64,000 nucleotides of DNA from Halorhabdus rudnickae. Lineage in GTDB: Archaea; Halobacteriota; Halobacteria; Halobacteriales; Haloarculaceae. Location of the stretch: positions 1 to 64,000 of the forward strand of contig NZ_CAAHFB010000001.1 of the NCBI RefSeq assembly GCF_900880625.1. Reading direction: 5' to 3'. Positions 1 through 8,621 of the stretch are shown here, one piece after another (position 1 is the first letter of the stretch; every line of letters starts with the position of its first letter). The translations under genes and the position numbers were made by a program. The notes beneath the pieces were generated by a model that was not told the origin of the DNA, did no database searches, and saw only the letters and a list, made by a program, of their open reading frames with translations.

Positions 1-249
1 CCTTCAAATACCAGCCCGCACCCGACCCCCGCCGATGCCCGATCTCCACCCCAGGACTGGCTCCTCATCGTCCAGGCCCTCGACGAATGCGCCGCCAAAC
101 TCACTTACGTCGACCGCGAACCCTCACGCGCCACCCGCGCCCGAACCCTCGTCGACCAACTCGCCACCGAACACGATTTTCTCCGCGACGCACTCGACAC
201 CCAACTCGACCCGACCTGGCGCGGGCCGACCGACGATACCATGCCGTAG
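1..249 (+). CDS. C-terminal part of a small hypothetical protein (5' end outside window)
   Basis: Frame 1 is open from the first base to a TAG at 247-249, giving 82 residues with no start needed inside the window. The product is acidic and helix-rich in its second half (segments such as LLIVQALDECAAKL and ATRARTLVDQLATEHDFL), with codon use typical of a haloarchaeal gene (third-position G/C). It ends just before a decayed region. I do not recognise the family; short accessory proteins of this kind are common near haloarchaeal mobile elements. The other open frames over the same bases have implausible Pro/Arg/Ser-rich products. Confidence 0.5.
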   Translation, partial: PSNTSPHPTPADARSPPQDWLLIVQALDECAAKLTYVDREPSRATRARTLVDQLATEHDFLRDALDTQLDPTWRGPTDDTMP

Positions 250-389
250 GCACGTGGCCACCCGGAGTACTCCGCATACTTGTCGAGACACGCCTGCACC
301 TCCGCGAAGCGCAGCCGCGTGGCACGAGCTATCACGTGGTCGCTGGTGTGCGATAAAAACCGCGAGAAGACGATTGCTACGCCGCTACG

Positions 390-857
390 TCAGGGTTCGA
401 AGTCAGTGATGACCTGCGTTTGATCGCTGTTCGGGTTCTCCCAGATCAGAGTATATTCTGAGTTCAGGTTTGCGTCAACGTCTGTCCCACTGAAGGTGCC
501 ATAAAGTTCTCCGTCAGTACCGGTTGCATTAATCACGACTTTGTCTCCAGCTGTTAGCTCTTCACTGATGCCGGAGAATTGGTCCAGCGTGGCCGATCCA
601 TTGTTTTCGGTTTCAAGCAGGAATTGGCTCGCTGTCGCGGCGTCACCGCCAGTGTGTGAGAGAGTCACGTTCTCACTGTCGGCATTCCATTCCCACTGGA
701 CACTGGGCTGGGTCTCTTCACTCGGCCCCATGTTCATGACGAACGTCGCGATCACGGCCGCGAGAATGACCGTAATCGCGACCATCAAGATCACGCCGAT
801 AACTGGCGATACACCACGGTCCTCCGAACGGAGGAACTCTTTCGCTGAATCGAACAT
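390..857 (-). CDS. Type IV pilin, archaeal N-terminal pilin domain (paralogue 1)
   Basis: 155 residues. A short charged leader ends at RG, followed by the segment VSPVIGVILMVAITVILAA, the classic archaeal class III signal that a PibD-type prepilin peptidase cuts and that packs as the pilus core helix. The rest is an acidic beta-rich head with WEW and LSHTGGDA motifs shared with the pilin at 2208. A TATA-like run (AGTATAAAAA on the minus strand, near 880-890) precedes the ATG by about 25 bases, so it is probably leaderless. It faces away from its paralogue, with a dead recombinase between them. Role: adhesion pilus subunit or minor pilin, exported to the cell surface. Confidence 0.85.
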   Translation of the reverse strand: MFDSAKEFLRSEDRGVSPVIGVILMVAITVILAAVIATFVMNMGPSEETQPSVQWEWNADSENVTLSHTGGDAATASQFLLETENNGSATLDQFSGISEELTAGDKVVINATGTDGELYGTFSGTDVDANLNSEYTLIWENPNSDQTQVITDFEP

Positions 858-1438
858 TGCAACCGAGCGTTCAATAGGATAGTATAAAAATCCAATTGAA
901 TCGTTCGCCGTCGAACGGCGTTTTCACGCTCGTTAAAAGCCCGTCTGATACCATTCTCAAACACTGAAAATGCGACGCTGTGTAGTGATTCTGCAAATCG
1001 CCCGGTGGTTTAACAAACGTTCAGCCCCCAGCCTAACTTGGACCGGGTGTCTTCCGGTCCCTAACATTGCGACCGCGCCCACCGACCGCTGCCCGGACAA
1101 CGGGTATGTCGATGACTGCGGTCTTCCGCAAGGAGGAACCTTTCCCGTCCCTCGCGGGACGGGTTCGGAGGCACGGGAGACGGTGCCCCCTGGCGTGTTG
1201 CTCGACCACCCCCCTGGATCCGTGTCAACACGCTTTCACACGTACTACGGCCGCGGAGCACTGCGCGTGGGCGATGGTTTGAAACTCTCCTAAACAGAGC
1301 CCCACATTCAACGTAGCCCGCGCCCTCCTCACTTTTGTATCCCGATGGGGAACGCAGACACGAATGATGGAACGCTAAACTCAGAAAGCCCAGGTGTGGC
1401 TCAAGCCCCCATAGGTCGACTGACTGCGCTCGGCAACC
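858..1438. other. Intergenic or decayed DNA with one strong hairpin
   Basis: No convincing gene. The first bases hold the promoter of the pilin on the minus strand. Positions 1144-1163 form a perfect hairpin: CCCGTCCC, loop TCGC, GGGACGGG. The open frame at 970-1293 has a Pro/Gly/Arg-rich product with no domain I recognise. The stretch borders a broken recombinase and probably belongs to the same remnant of an integrated element. Confidence 0.4.
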
Positions 1439-1941
1439 GTCGAGATCTCCGCGGCCTACCTCGCGACCCGGAACGATGCGCTGCTGGCGCCGCTTTATGA
1501 CACGGGCCTCCGCGTCGGTGAGTGCGTCGCCCTTGATATCGTTCACCTCGACTTCGCCGAGGGCTCCTGGGACTTCCCGCTGCGATCCAGAAAGACTACC
1601 CGACACATAACTCGTCAACCTGCACTCGGATCGGCCTCGCCGACGAGACGATCCGCACGCTCCGGACGTCTCTCGCGACGCGCCGGCGCGGCGATCCGGG
1701 TGACGTCATACCCCACACGTTCCGCCACTCGGTCGCCTATCGGATGCTCACTCGTGAGGACGCCACGCTGTACGACGTCACGAACCGGCTGCGGCACGCG
1801 ACGATCCAGACGACCGAGCGGGTCTATGCTCACTTGATACGGTCTGATCGGCAATCCATACATGTCGTCCAGTTCTGGATGCTCTTCGAGTACGTGCTCT
1901 TCCAACAGGCCGATCACGGCGGTCTGCGTTTTCCTCGTTGA
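1439..1941 (+). pseudogene. Broken tyrosine recombinase (XerC/D-like integrase)
   Basis: Frame 2 reads LLAPLYDTGLRVGECVALDI from about 1477, which contains the catalytic Arg box (GLRVGE). Near 1580 the reading passes to another frame with AIQKDYPTHNS, then PHTFRHSVAYRM (His-x-x-Arg box), RLRHATIQTTERVYAHL (second His and the catalytic Tyr) and a stop at 1941. So there is a frameshift, and the stretch between the GDPGD and HTFRH segments is roughly 30-40 residues too short for the family. The N-terminal SAM-like domain is absent or unrecognisable. All catalytic boxes can be read, but the gene cannot make an active enzyme. It is a relic of a haloarchaeal integrative element. Confidence 0.85.
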
Positions 1942-2172
1942 GTAGATACGGCTTCGATGGAGTTAGTAATTTCAATGATGTCATGAGTAACGCGCTACGT
2001 GGTCTTTTCCGTCATGGGCAGGCCTCGAGTACATCTTCCCTTAGCCCACAGCCTTTGACCGCGATGATCGGCCGGGTGTGAGCGCGCTGGTTTGATAGTG
2101 TTGATACCTACTATGAGAGCACGCGTCAAATCATTTCCAGCACAGTACTCGTTCCTTCTGAGTAACGTTAGA

Positions 2173-2183
2173 TTTTTATAATA
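2173..2183 (+). promoter_or_regulatory. TATA box of the pilin at 2208
   Basis: The run TTTTTATAATA ends 25 bases before the ATG, the spacing expected for a leaderless haloarchaeal transcript. Confidence 0.6.
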
Positions 2184-2207
2184 TTCAGACAACTATTTTC
2201 CTGGGGT

Positions 2208-2663
2208 ATGGTTTCAAATCACTTCGTATGCGAGAAACGGGGGGTATCGCCGGTCATCGGGGTCATCCTGATGGTCGCGATCACGGTCATTCTGGCCGGC
2301 GTCATTGGGGCGTTCGTCATGAACATGAACACGGTTGGGGAGACCCAGCCCAACACGCAGTGGGAGTGGTACAACGACACTGGTGCCGGTCACATTGAAC
2401 TGAGCCACACAGGTGGGGACGCGTCCGCCGCGGGCAACCTCGTCCTCGCCATTGGCGACAACAGGACAGCTATCGACACGGCGGGTGCATTCGACTCGGA
2501 CGACAAGCTGACTGCGGGGGATACGCTTACGTTCAATGCCTCTAGTGGGGGTTCAATGCACCTCAACGTCGGCGCGGACCCGTCAGGTATCGAGGAAGTC
2601 AAACTGATCTGGGAGGACTCGACTACCGACCGAAGCCGGGTCATCAGCTCGTACGAGCCCTGA
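2208..2663 (+). CDS. Type IV pilin, archaeal N-terminal pilin domain (paralogue 2)
   Basis: 151 residues. After CEKRG comes VSPVIGVILMVAITVILAG, a class III prepilin signal almost identical to that of the pilin at 390-857, followed by FVMNMN and an acidic head with QWEWYND and LSHTGGDAS. Prepilin peptidase would cut before the hydrophobic helix, which then forms the filament core. It is a clear paralogue of the gene at 390-857, in opposite orientation, with a dead integrase between. A strong TATA box precedes it and a hairpin with six T follows the stop. Confidence 0.88.
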   Translation: MVSNHFVCEKRGVSPVIGVILMVAITVILAGVIGAFVMNMNTVGETQPNTQWEWYNDTGAGHIELSHTGGDASAAGNLVLAIGDNRTAIDTAGAFDSDDKLTAGDTLTFNASSGGSMHLNVGADPSGIEEVKLIWEDSTTDRSRVISSYEP

Positions 2664-2664
2664 C

Positions 2665-2702
2665 GCCGCGTCGTCGGGTTACGTTTCCCGCGGCTTTTTT
2701 AT
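2665..2702 (+). terminator. Hairpin plus T run after the pilin gene
   Basis: GCCGCG (2665-2670) pairs with CGCGGC (2689-2694) and is followed directly by TTTTTT (2695-2700), two bases after the stop codon of the pilin gene. Confidence 0.6.
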
Positions 2703-2752
2703 CTGTTCGTAGACAGGCCGTGCGAGAACCGCTGTCTGGTGGACAAACCGGA

Positions 2753-4447
2753 TCAGTACTCTTCGATCGAATCTTCAATCGCCGCGACGTACTCGTCTAG
2801 TTCGTCCTCTGGGACATTTTCGGGTGCTCGTTCCACGAGCAGATCACGCAGGCGATACCGGTAGGCGCCCTGGCCGACGTGTTCGATCAGGCCACTCGTG
2901 CGCAACGCGCGATTTCGTGCGTAGGCACTCGTCCGATCCCCGGACCCGCCTGCGACGAAGTGGGCGTCTAGCGGCGACGCCTGATCCTGCTCGCAGTAGT
3001 AGGCGAGCATTTTCCGGGTCTTCGATTCCAGCGTCCTGATCTCGGCGCGCACCCGACCGACGAACTCCGGCAGATTTTCGATCGACGGCGTCGTCCGCTC
3101 TTCGTTTGACTCTGTCTGTGCCATGTCGCTGGTGCCATTCGTCGATCCATCGGTCGAACTCTCTTGGGATGGCGCGAACCCATCGAACGATTCGAGGGCT
3201 CCCCCGACGGCCTCTGCAGATCCTTCGCCGTTTGATCCGGGAGCAGTACCGTTGCTGTCTCCCGTTTTGGCGTCCGGGTCACCTGTGATATTTGGGAACG
3301 TGACCTGACTGTCGTTGTTCGCCGCCGCATCGGCGGTGGCGTCCTCGTGGCGGGAGCGTAGCTTGGCCTGTTCGGTTCGGCCGGGATTGGTCCCCTCGAC
3401 GTGTTCGACCAGTGCGTCGACGAACTGATCGGCCATCCGGCTCATGTCTCTGGCGTCCTGCAGTTCGGCTTCGAGTTCGGCGACTCGAGAGTTCTTCTTG
3501 TCGAGTTCTTCTCGCAGTTCGGCGATGCGATCTTCGGTCTCTTCGCGCTGTTCGCTGATCGAGGCCAGTTCCGAGACCAGATCGTCGCTGACGGACTTCA
3601 GATCGGGACGTTCAAAGTCGTCCAGTCCTGGCGTCGCTCCGGCGTCGAACGTCTGCTTGCGGTGGAACTGGACGCGCTGGACGGTCTCTGCCCAGTCGGT
3701 CATCAGGAACGCTTCACCGTCGTCCAAGGACTCGACCGCATCGGCATACTCCGCGTCGAGGATGCGCCGGACGACGTTCGTATCATTGTTCCACGTCAAC
3801 CGGTGCCAGACGAGCCAGTCACATTGTGTGATGAAGTCCTTCTTGACGTCGGCGGGTCGCTGGCTGATCCCGGTGACACCCAGGCCGTGCTTGCGTCCCC
3901 GCTTGCCGATCTTGATGAGCATCTTCCCACACTCGTCGAGCCCGCCGTTCTCGGGGATATATTCGTGGATCTCCTCGACGAGCATGAGGAACGGCTGCTT
4001 GCACTTTTTGGCCTTTGCAAACAGCTGGCGGGCGACGGCGGTCAGCAACTCCCGTGCCTCGTCCTCGTCCAAGAAACTCGACACGTCCAGAATAATCGGG
4101 ACGTTCTGCTCTAAGGCCAGCGAGGCCAGTTTTCCGGCATGATCGGTCGTGACCTGGATGTCACACTCTTCGTCGGCCCCGACGTGGAGTATCTCATACT
4201 CCTCTTTGAGCCCGTAGTACTCGCCGTCGATGTCGACGATGAGCAGGCCAAAGCCTTTGTCCAGGAGGTTCTCGGCGATCACGCTCGCGGAGTTGCTCTT
4301 CCCGCTGCCACTCTTGCCGGTGATGAATCCGCGTCCGGTGAGCACCTCGACGACGGGCAGCGACACTGGCTGACCTGGTTCGTCGCTCCCGCGCACGCCG
4401 TCGCTGTGATCCGCGACGGTGATCGTCCGCGCCTCGTCGTTGACCAT
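2753..4447 (-). CDS. HerA/DUF87-type ATPase with coiled coil and C-terminal winged-helix-like region
   Basis: 564 residues from the ATG at 4447. The frame is open to 4525, but the extra 26 codons run through two inverted repeats and look non-coding. Walker A is GKSGSGKSN (about residue 45), Walker B is FLMLVEEIHEYI, and there is a downstream ISQRPADV segment, as in HerA-like DNA-pumping ATPases. Residues about 275-340 form a heptad-rich coiled coil (EQREETEDRIAELREELDKK). An acidic Ser/Gly-rich linker leads to a C-terminal domain that looks like a winged helix (ARNRALRTSGLIEHVG). Likely a DNA-translocating or DNA-associated ATPase; no nuclease partner (NurA) is adjacent. Two inverted repeats cover its promoter. 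Confidence 0.75.
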   Translation of the reverse strand: MVNDEARTITVADHSDGVRGSDEPGQPVSLPVVEVLTGRGFITGKSGSGKSNSASVIAENLLDKGFGLLIVDIDGEYYGLKEEYEILHVGADEECDIQVTTDHAGKLASLALEQNVPIILDVSSFLDEDEARELLTAVARQLFAKAKKCKQPFLMLVEEIHEYIPENGGLDECGKMLIKIGKRGRKHGLGVTGISQRPADVKKDFITQCDWLVWHRLTWNNDTNVVRRILDAEYADAVESLDDGEAFLMTDWAETVQRVQFHRKQTFDAGATPGLDDFERPDLKSVSDDLVSELASISEQREETEDRIAELREELDKKNSRVAELEAELQDARDMSRMADQFVDALVEHVEGTNPGRTEQAKLRSRHEDATADAAANNDSQVTFPNITGDPDAKTGDSNGTAPGSNGEGSAEAVGGALESFDGFAPSQESSTDGSTNGTSDMAQTESNEERTTPSIENLPEFVGRVRAEIRTLESKTRKMLAYYCEQDQASPLDAHFVAGGSGDRTSAYARNRALRTSGLIEHVGQGAYRYRLRDLLVERAPENVPEDELDEYVAAIEDSIEEY

Positions 4448-4463
4448 ACTCTCTGTCGAGAGT
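4448..4463. promoter_or_regulatory. Inverted repeat directly before the ATPase start codon
   Basis: ACTCTC, spacer TGTC, GAGAGT: a perfect 6-bp inverted repeat touching the ATG at 4447. Its arms resemble the inner part of the larger repeat at 4483-4514, which suggests two sites for one repressor. Confidence 0.4.
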
Positions 4464-4482
4464 ACGTGTCTCGCCCTCCATA

Positions 4483-4514
4483 ACTCTCCGTCAGACGCGA
4501 GTCCGACGGAGAGT
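4483..4514. promoter_or_regulatory. 10-bp inverted repeat between divergent genes (operator candidate)
   Basis: ACTCTCCGTC (4483-4492) and GACGGAGAGT (4505-4514) are perfect inverted copies 12 bases apart. They lie 36-67 bases upstream of the ATPase start and about 95 bases upstream of the gene at 4609. Confidence 0.5.
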
Positions 4515-4608
4515 GACGAACACATCAGCCGACGGGGCTGTCGAAACGGCCGCGACTATTTATCACCGGCACGTCTCACTGGGCATAGGCAGGCCACCCG
4601 CGAGACAT

Positions 4609-4983
4609 ATGGCACGGTACGAAACGATCGTCAAAGACGGAATCGTCTACGTCGAGAGTGGAGACGCCGGGGTGGTCGAGGAGGGCGACTCCCTCGAGAT
4701 CGGCCCCGTCGAGGACGTTCTGGACGTGATCGGTGGGCACTCCTGGACCATCACCTACACTGACGAAGAGAAGGCCCGCCACCCGGAAATGGATACCGCA
4801 GACGAGGGGCTGACGGTGGACGTCGTCGACATAATGCAGGCGATGACTCACGGTGAGCGCTTCGTCGAGACACTCGCGGCCCATCCACCCCACCAGCCGA
4901 GCGACGATCCCGACGCCATCGCGCCCCGGATGGGCCTGTTCGCCGGTAAACTTCTGGAAAATCTCGAGAACGGCCTCGGGTGA
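4609..4983 (+). CDS. Conserved-looking acidic haloarchaeal protein of unknown function
   Basis: 124 residues from the ATG at 4609 (MARYETIVKDGIVYVESG); the frame extends upstream to 4513 but those codons overlap the promoter. The N-terminal half looks beta-rich (VYVESGDAGVVEEGDSLEIG), the C-terminal half helical (DVVDIMQAMTHGERFVETL). No membrane segment, cysteine pair or known catalytic motif. A TATA-like CTATTTATC lies at 4556-4564. I do not recognise the family. It is divergent from the ATPase gene and could share the inverted repeat between them. Confidence 0.65.
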   Translation: MARYETIVKDGIVYVESGDAGVVEEGDSLEIGPVEDVLDVIGGHSWTITYTDEEKARHPEMDTADEGLTVDVVDIMQAMTHGERFVETLAAHPPHQPSDDPDAIAPRMGLFAGKLLENLENGLG

Positions 4984-5044
4984 CGACTCTGGGCCGGCCC
5001 AATCGCCCTTGTTCAGTGTGAAAAGTCGACATCGCCACGCCCAC

Positions 5045-6280
5045 TCACGAGAAGTCCTGGAGCGACGTTTGTCCGCGTGGTTCCGGCGAGTGGTCGGTAC
5101 GTCCCTCGTCGTGGCGTCCCCCGTCACTCGCCGAGTGAGATCTGTCATCGAAGCCGGCGAGGCTGGTTTGCTCGCGCTCGGTGAACGACAGGTTCGAGAC
5201 CCGAACGCCGACTTTCCGGACGGCCGCCCCGTCGAATTCCCCGAGGAGATCGACGGCAATCCGTTCGAGGAGGTCGGGGTCGTCGACGGGTCCTGACAGT
5301 GATCTGGCCCGCGTCCGAACGTCGAAGGGCGGTTCGACGACTTTGATTCCGATCGTCCCGTAGAGTGCGCCTTTCCGACTCGCCCGGTCAGCGACCGCCC
5401 CGGCGAGCGTCCGCACGCGCTCACAGAGCCGCTCGAAGTCCTCGATAGGCTCGGAAAACGCTGATTCCCGCGAGAGACTCTTTGGGTCGTCCCGCGGCGT
5501 CACCTCGCGGTCGTCCTCGCCGCGCGCGTATCGGTAGACCGCTACCCCACGTTCGCCGAAGCGGTCACGGAGTTGGTCGGGGTTGGCACCTGCCAGGTCG
5601 CCAGCCGTCTCGATGCCCATCTCACGCAATTCACGGGCCGTCGTCGGCCCGACGTTGTGGATGCGTTCGACATCCATCGGGGCGAGAAAGCTCCGGACGT
5701 CGCCGGGTTCGACCACGACCAGCCCGTCGGGCTTGTCGGCGTCGCTAGCTATCTTCGCCGCGCTCATCGATGGGGCAACGCCGATGCTCACCGTCACACC
5801 GACCTCCTCGGAGATCTGTGCCTTGAGACCGCCGGCGAAGGCCTCGACCTCGCGCCAGTCGGTCCGGTCGGTCACGTCGAGGTAGGCCTCGTCGATGCTC
5901 ACCTTTCGGACGATGTCGGCCGAGGCCCGGAGGATCGACTCGACGTCTGCGCTGACGCGCTCGTAGTAGTCCATGTCGACCGGTCGGTAGTACGCGGTCG
6001 GTTCATCTTTGGGGTCGGCAGCGCGCCGTCCCAAGTGTTCGAGTGCTTCTTCGATCGATTGGGCGCTCTCGGCGCCATGTTCGCGGGCCTCGTAACTCGC
6101 CGTCGCGACCGCGCCGTGGGACTCACCCGCCTCGTAGCCCATGCCGACGACGACAGGTTCGCCCTCCAGCTCCGGCTCGCGCAACCGCTCGCAGGCAGCG
6201 TAAAAGCAGTCGGCGTCGACGTGACAGACGATTCGCTCGTCGTCGTGCGTCTCGACTGGTAGCTGCCCCGGGCGAGACAT
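5045..6280 (-). CDS. dinB: DNA polymerase IV (Y-family translesion polymerase)
   Basis: 411 residues, of normal length with a C-terminal extension. The palm begins HVDADCFYAACERL (metal-binding Asp, Tyr gate), then VVVGMGYE and ATASYEARE (fingers), and SIDEAYLDVT carries the catalytic Asp-Glu. Helix-hairpin-helix segments (HNVGPTTARELREMGI) and a little-finger domain follow. Two PCNA-binding (PIP) motifs close the protein: QTSLAGFD and, as the last eight residues, QTSLQDFS. It copies past damaged bases when tethered to the sliding clamp. It stands alone, convergent with the gene at 4609. Confidence 0.93.
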   Translation of the reverse strand: MSRPGQLPVETHDDERIVCHVDADCFYAACERLREPELEGEPVVVGMGYEAGESHGAVATASYEAREHGAESAQSIEEALEHLGRRAADPKDEPTAYYRPVDMDYYERVSADVESILRASADIVRKVSIDEAYLDVTDRTDWREVEAFAGGLKAQISEEVGVTVSIGVAPSMSAAKIASDADKPDGLVVVEPGDVRSFLAPMDVERIHNVGPTTARELREMGIETAGDLAGANPDQLRDRFGERGVAVYRYARGEDDREVTPRDDPKSLSRESAFSEPIEDFERLCERVRTLAGAVADRASRKGALYGTIGIKVVEPPFDVRTRARSLSGPVDDPDLLERIAVDLLGEFDGAAVRKVGVRVSNLSFTEREQTSLAGFDDRSHSASDGGRHDEGRTDHSPEPRGQTSLQDFS

Positions 6281-6561
6281 ACCGACAGTTCACGCCCGAG
6301 CGGTAACAAGCTTCCTGACGCGACATTGCAGGCAACACCCGGCACTGCTGGAAGTGATACGTCGGACGGACCGCCGGAGAAATTCCGGCGGTGTGGCGTC
6401 GCTTGCGCACGGTGCGTCTCCCGGACGTTCACGACGGTGGTTCCCGTCGGGAACCCCTGCGAGGTTCCATGAGTAAGCCACACACACTCGCACTTAACGC
6501 TTTCCCCGAACACTCGGCGTCTGGTTCCGATCGATACACGCTCTTTGATTCGGTCTGGCGT

Positions 6562-7143
6562 TCATCCGGGCAGAATGATGTTAACCCCGCCAACCACCAG
6601 ACCGACGAGACCGGTTCGGAGTCCAGCGATCACCCAGTTCTGCTCGGAAATATTGCCCATGTACGCCCCGAAGACGAACAGGAGACCGACGCCGATCGCC
6701 ACGCCGAGGACTGTCGCCCACAACAGGGAGAACGCGATGTCGACGAAGAAGTAGGGGACGATCGGCAACAGCATGCCGATCGTTGGTCCCAGACCGCTCA
6801 TCGCCGCGTTGATCTTCCGGGCCTCGCCCTTCCGATCGTGGAGTTCCGTGTCTTCGAGCCCAGAAAGCATCTTCTCTTCGATGCGTTTCAGTTCGGCGAG
6901 TTTTTCGGCGCGTTCGATTTCCCAGACACTCCAGACGCCGGAGGCGGCCAGTCCGACGGTCCCGCCGGCGACGACCCGGACGATGTCCATGGCAGCCTGG
7001 TTCCCACCGAGGAACGATCCAACGATGATGCCGATGCTGGTCAGCGTCCCGTCGAACCCGTTGGAGATGAAGTAGCGTCTGGAGATCGACCGGACGTCCT
7101 CGTCGGCGAGGAGTTCCCGGAGTGTGGACAGTCTTGAGGACAC
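6562..7143 (-). CDS. VIT1/CCC1-like membrane transporter
   Basis: 193 residues with about five membrane segments (GTLTSIGIIVGSFLGG, VAGGTVGLAASGVWSVW, IGMLLPIVPYFF, LLWATVLGVAIGVGLLFVFG, AGLRTGLVGLVVGGVNIIL). The order - an N-terminal helix pair, a cytoplasmic Glu/Lys-rich stretch (EIERAEKLAELKRIEEK), then a C-terminal helix bundle - matches the vacuolar iron transporter family, which moves Fe2+ or Mn2+ out of the cytosol. It follows a DUF211 gene with a three-base gap, so they form an operon. The substrate cannot be read from sequence. Confidence 0.72.
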   Translation of the reverse strand: MSSRLSTLRELLADEDVRSISRRYFISNGFDGTLTSIGIIVGSFLGGNQAAMDIVRVVAGGTVGLAASGVWSVWEIERAEKLAELKRIEEKMLSGLEDTELHDRKGEARKINAAMSGLGPTIGMLLPIVPYFFVDIAFSLLWATVLGVAIGVGLLFVFGAYMGNISEQNWVIAGLRTGLVGLVVGGVNIILPG

Positions 7144-7146
7144 GGA

Positions 7147-7434
7147 TCAGTCTTGATGGGTCGAACTCTCTTCGACGAGCCGTTCGCCACAGACCACCTC
7201 GTCGACCGAGTGGATCGTCCCGCCGAGGTTCTCGACGGCATCGGCGACGGCGGTCTCGTCGATCGCCTCCCCCTCGATGGTGATCTTGAGGTTCTGTACC
7301 TCCTTGTCGGACTCAAGTAGCGACACGTTCGTCCCTTCGACGCCGTCTAGATCCGCCAGCGTCCGTGCAAAGGTCGCGTTCTCGATCTCGTTGGGCTTCA
7401 GGATGTCGAGAACGAGTCGCTTCATCGAACTCAT
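7147..7434 (-). CDS. DUF211 family protein
   Basis: 95 residues. The start SSMKRLVLDILKP, the middle GVEGTNVSLLESDKEVQNLK and the end GGTIHSVDEVVCGERLV match the DUF211 family, small ferredoxin-fold archaeal proteins that may sense or bind metals. A second Met at 7425 is an alternative start. An ACTATATAAC box on the minus strand near 7462-7471 fits a leaderless start. It lies just upstream of the VIT-like transporter, so a role in metal-dependent control of that transporter is a reasonable inference. Confidence 0.8.
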   Translation of the reverse strand: MSSMKRLVLDILKPNEIENATFARTLADLDGVEGTNVSLLESDKEVQNLKITIEGEAIDETAVADAVENLGGTIHSVDEVVCGERLVEESSTHQD

Positions 7435-7830
7435 CTCCCGGTAGCCTTCGACGGCGCCCGGGTTATATAGTTCGGTCAGCCAGTCGTTTGGTCCCCTCGG
7501 GCCTCGTGGGCTATCACTTCGTGCTGACCAGCGAGGCGGTGTTGAACGTCGCGGTTGCCGCCGTTGGACGGCTCGAAGCGGTCGGCCGGGAGTTCGTGAC
7601 GTCCGTCAAAACGGACCGATACTGTGGGACGGAACTTGTCATGTCTCGGGTCAATTCCGCCGGGGGCAGTGTCATCCGCCGTTCGACGACTATCCGGGCA
7701 AGCGGGAAACACTTCGCTGCCGGACTGGCAGGGTCTCTTTACGTCGATAGTCTGTTCCCAGACGACGCTATCGGTCGCGTTCCGGCATTTCCGATCCGGA
7801 TCGGAACGAGACGGTTTGTGGCCCGTCCGT
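7435..7830. other. Gene-free gap of about 400 bases
   Basis: It holds the TATA box of the DUF211 gene. Open frames exist on both strands (for example 7365-7838, plus strand), but their products have no recognisable domain, poor codon preference and no promoter. I see no RNA gene or repeat. Confidence 0.5.
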
Positions 7831-8478
7831 TCAGCTAAGCGGTGCGACGAGGTCTTCGAGAACAGCGCGCGGGTCGTCGGCCTTTGCGACGCCACTGGCA
7901 AGCAGGACGCCGCTGGCGCCGAGGTCGTCGGCGGCGTCGACGTCGTCGCCGGACGAGATGCCGGCCCCACAGTAGACGTCGACGTCCTCGTCGACCGCCG
8001 CCGCTGCCTCGACGGCGTCGGTGACGATGTCGGGATCGGCACTCGCGACAGAGACGTCTCCGCCGATGAGTTCCGGCGGCTCGACGGCGACCGAGTCCGG
8101 ACCGAGGGCCGTCACGGCTGCGATCTGATCGGGGTTGTTGGCACAGATGCAGGTCTCAAGGCCGGCGCGCTCGGCGGCCCGGACCGATCCGTCGATGTCC
8201 GCCAGCTTGAGGCGGTTCTCCGAGTGGTTGATCAGCGTTCCCGCCGCGCCAGCGTCGGCAACTGTCTCGGCCAGGGTGTGGCCGGTGTTGCTGCCGTGCT
8301 CGATCGGGTCGACGTGTTGAGCCCACGTTTCGACGCCGGTATCGGCAACGGCGGCGATGTCGGCGTCCTCCGCGGCGATCCCGATGCGTACGCCCGACTC
8401 TTCGCTTACTTCTTTGGCGGCTTGCGCGACTTCAACCGGATCACACGGATAGGTTTTAAGGTTGACAAGAACGAACAT
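7831..8478 (-). CDS. tpiA: Triosephosphate isomerase
   Basis: 215 residues from the ATG at 8478 ([10 protein letters not shown]), the usual short archaeal form; the frame extends to 8631 but that part is unlike the family. It contains NLKTY (substrate Asn and Lys), WAQHVDP (catalytic His), [11 protein letters not shown] and [11 protein letters not shown] (catalytic Glu loop), then YCGAGISSG and [13 protein letters not shown] for phosphate binding. It interconverts dihydroxyacetone phosphate and glyceraldehyde 3-phosphate in the cytoplasm. A TATA-like element about 28 bases upstream fits a leaderless start. Confidence 0.96.
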   Translation of the reverse strand: MFVLVNLKTYPCDPVEVAQAAKEVSEESGVRIGIAAEDADIAAVADTGVETWAQHVDPIEHGSNTGHTLAETVADAGAAGTLINHSENRLKLADIDGSVRAAERAGLETCICANNPDQIAAVTALGPDSVAVEPPELIGGDVSVASADPDIVTDAVEAAAAVDEDVDVYCGAGISSGDDVDAADDLGASGVLLASGVAKADDPRAVLEDLVAPLS

Positions 8479-8621
8479 TGCGACTATGCCTTCGACGACA
8501 CCGGCAAAATAGGTTTCGAAGACTATCTCCAGGTCCCACCGGACACTGCCAGTAACTCTTGGTGAACTCCGGGCAGGCACTCCCCATGGTACCAGGGCCG
8601 AACAGTGACCATTATTAGCCC

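Noticed and set aside
970-1293. Possible transposase (TnpB) C-terminus with guide-RNA-like hairpin at 1144-1163
   Set aside because: No zinc-finger CxxC pairs or RuvC residues are visible and no IS ends flank it; the hairpin alone proves nothing.
7365-7838. Open frame of 157 codons in the gap between DUF211 and tpiA
   Set aside because: No domain, no TATA box, overlaps the DUF211 gene and its promoter.
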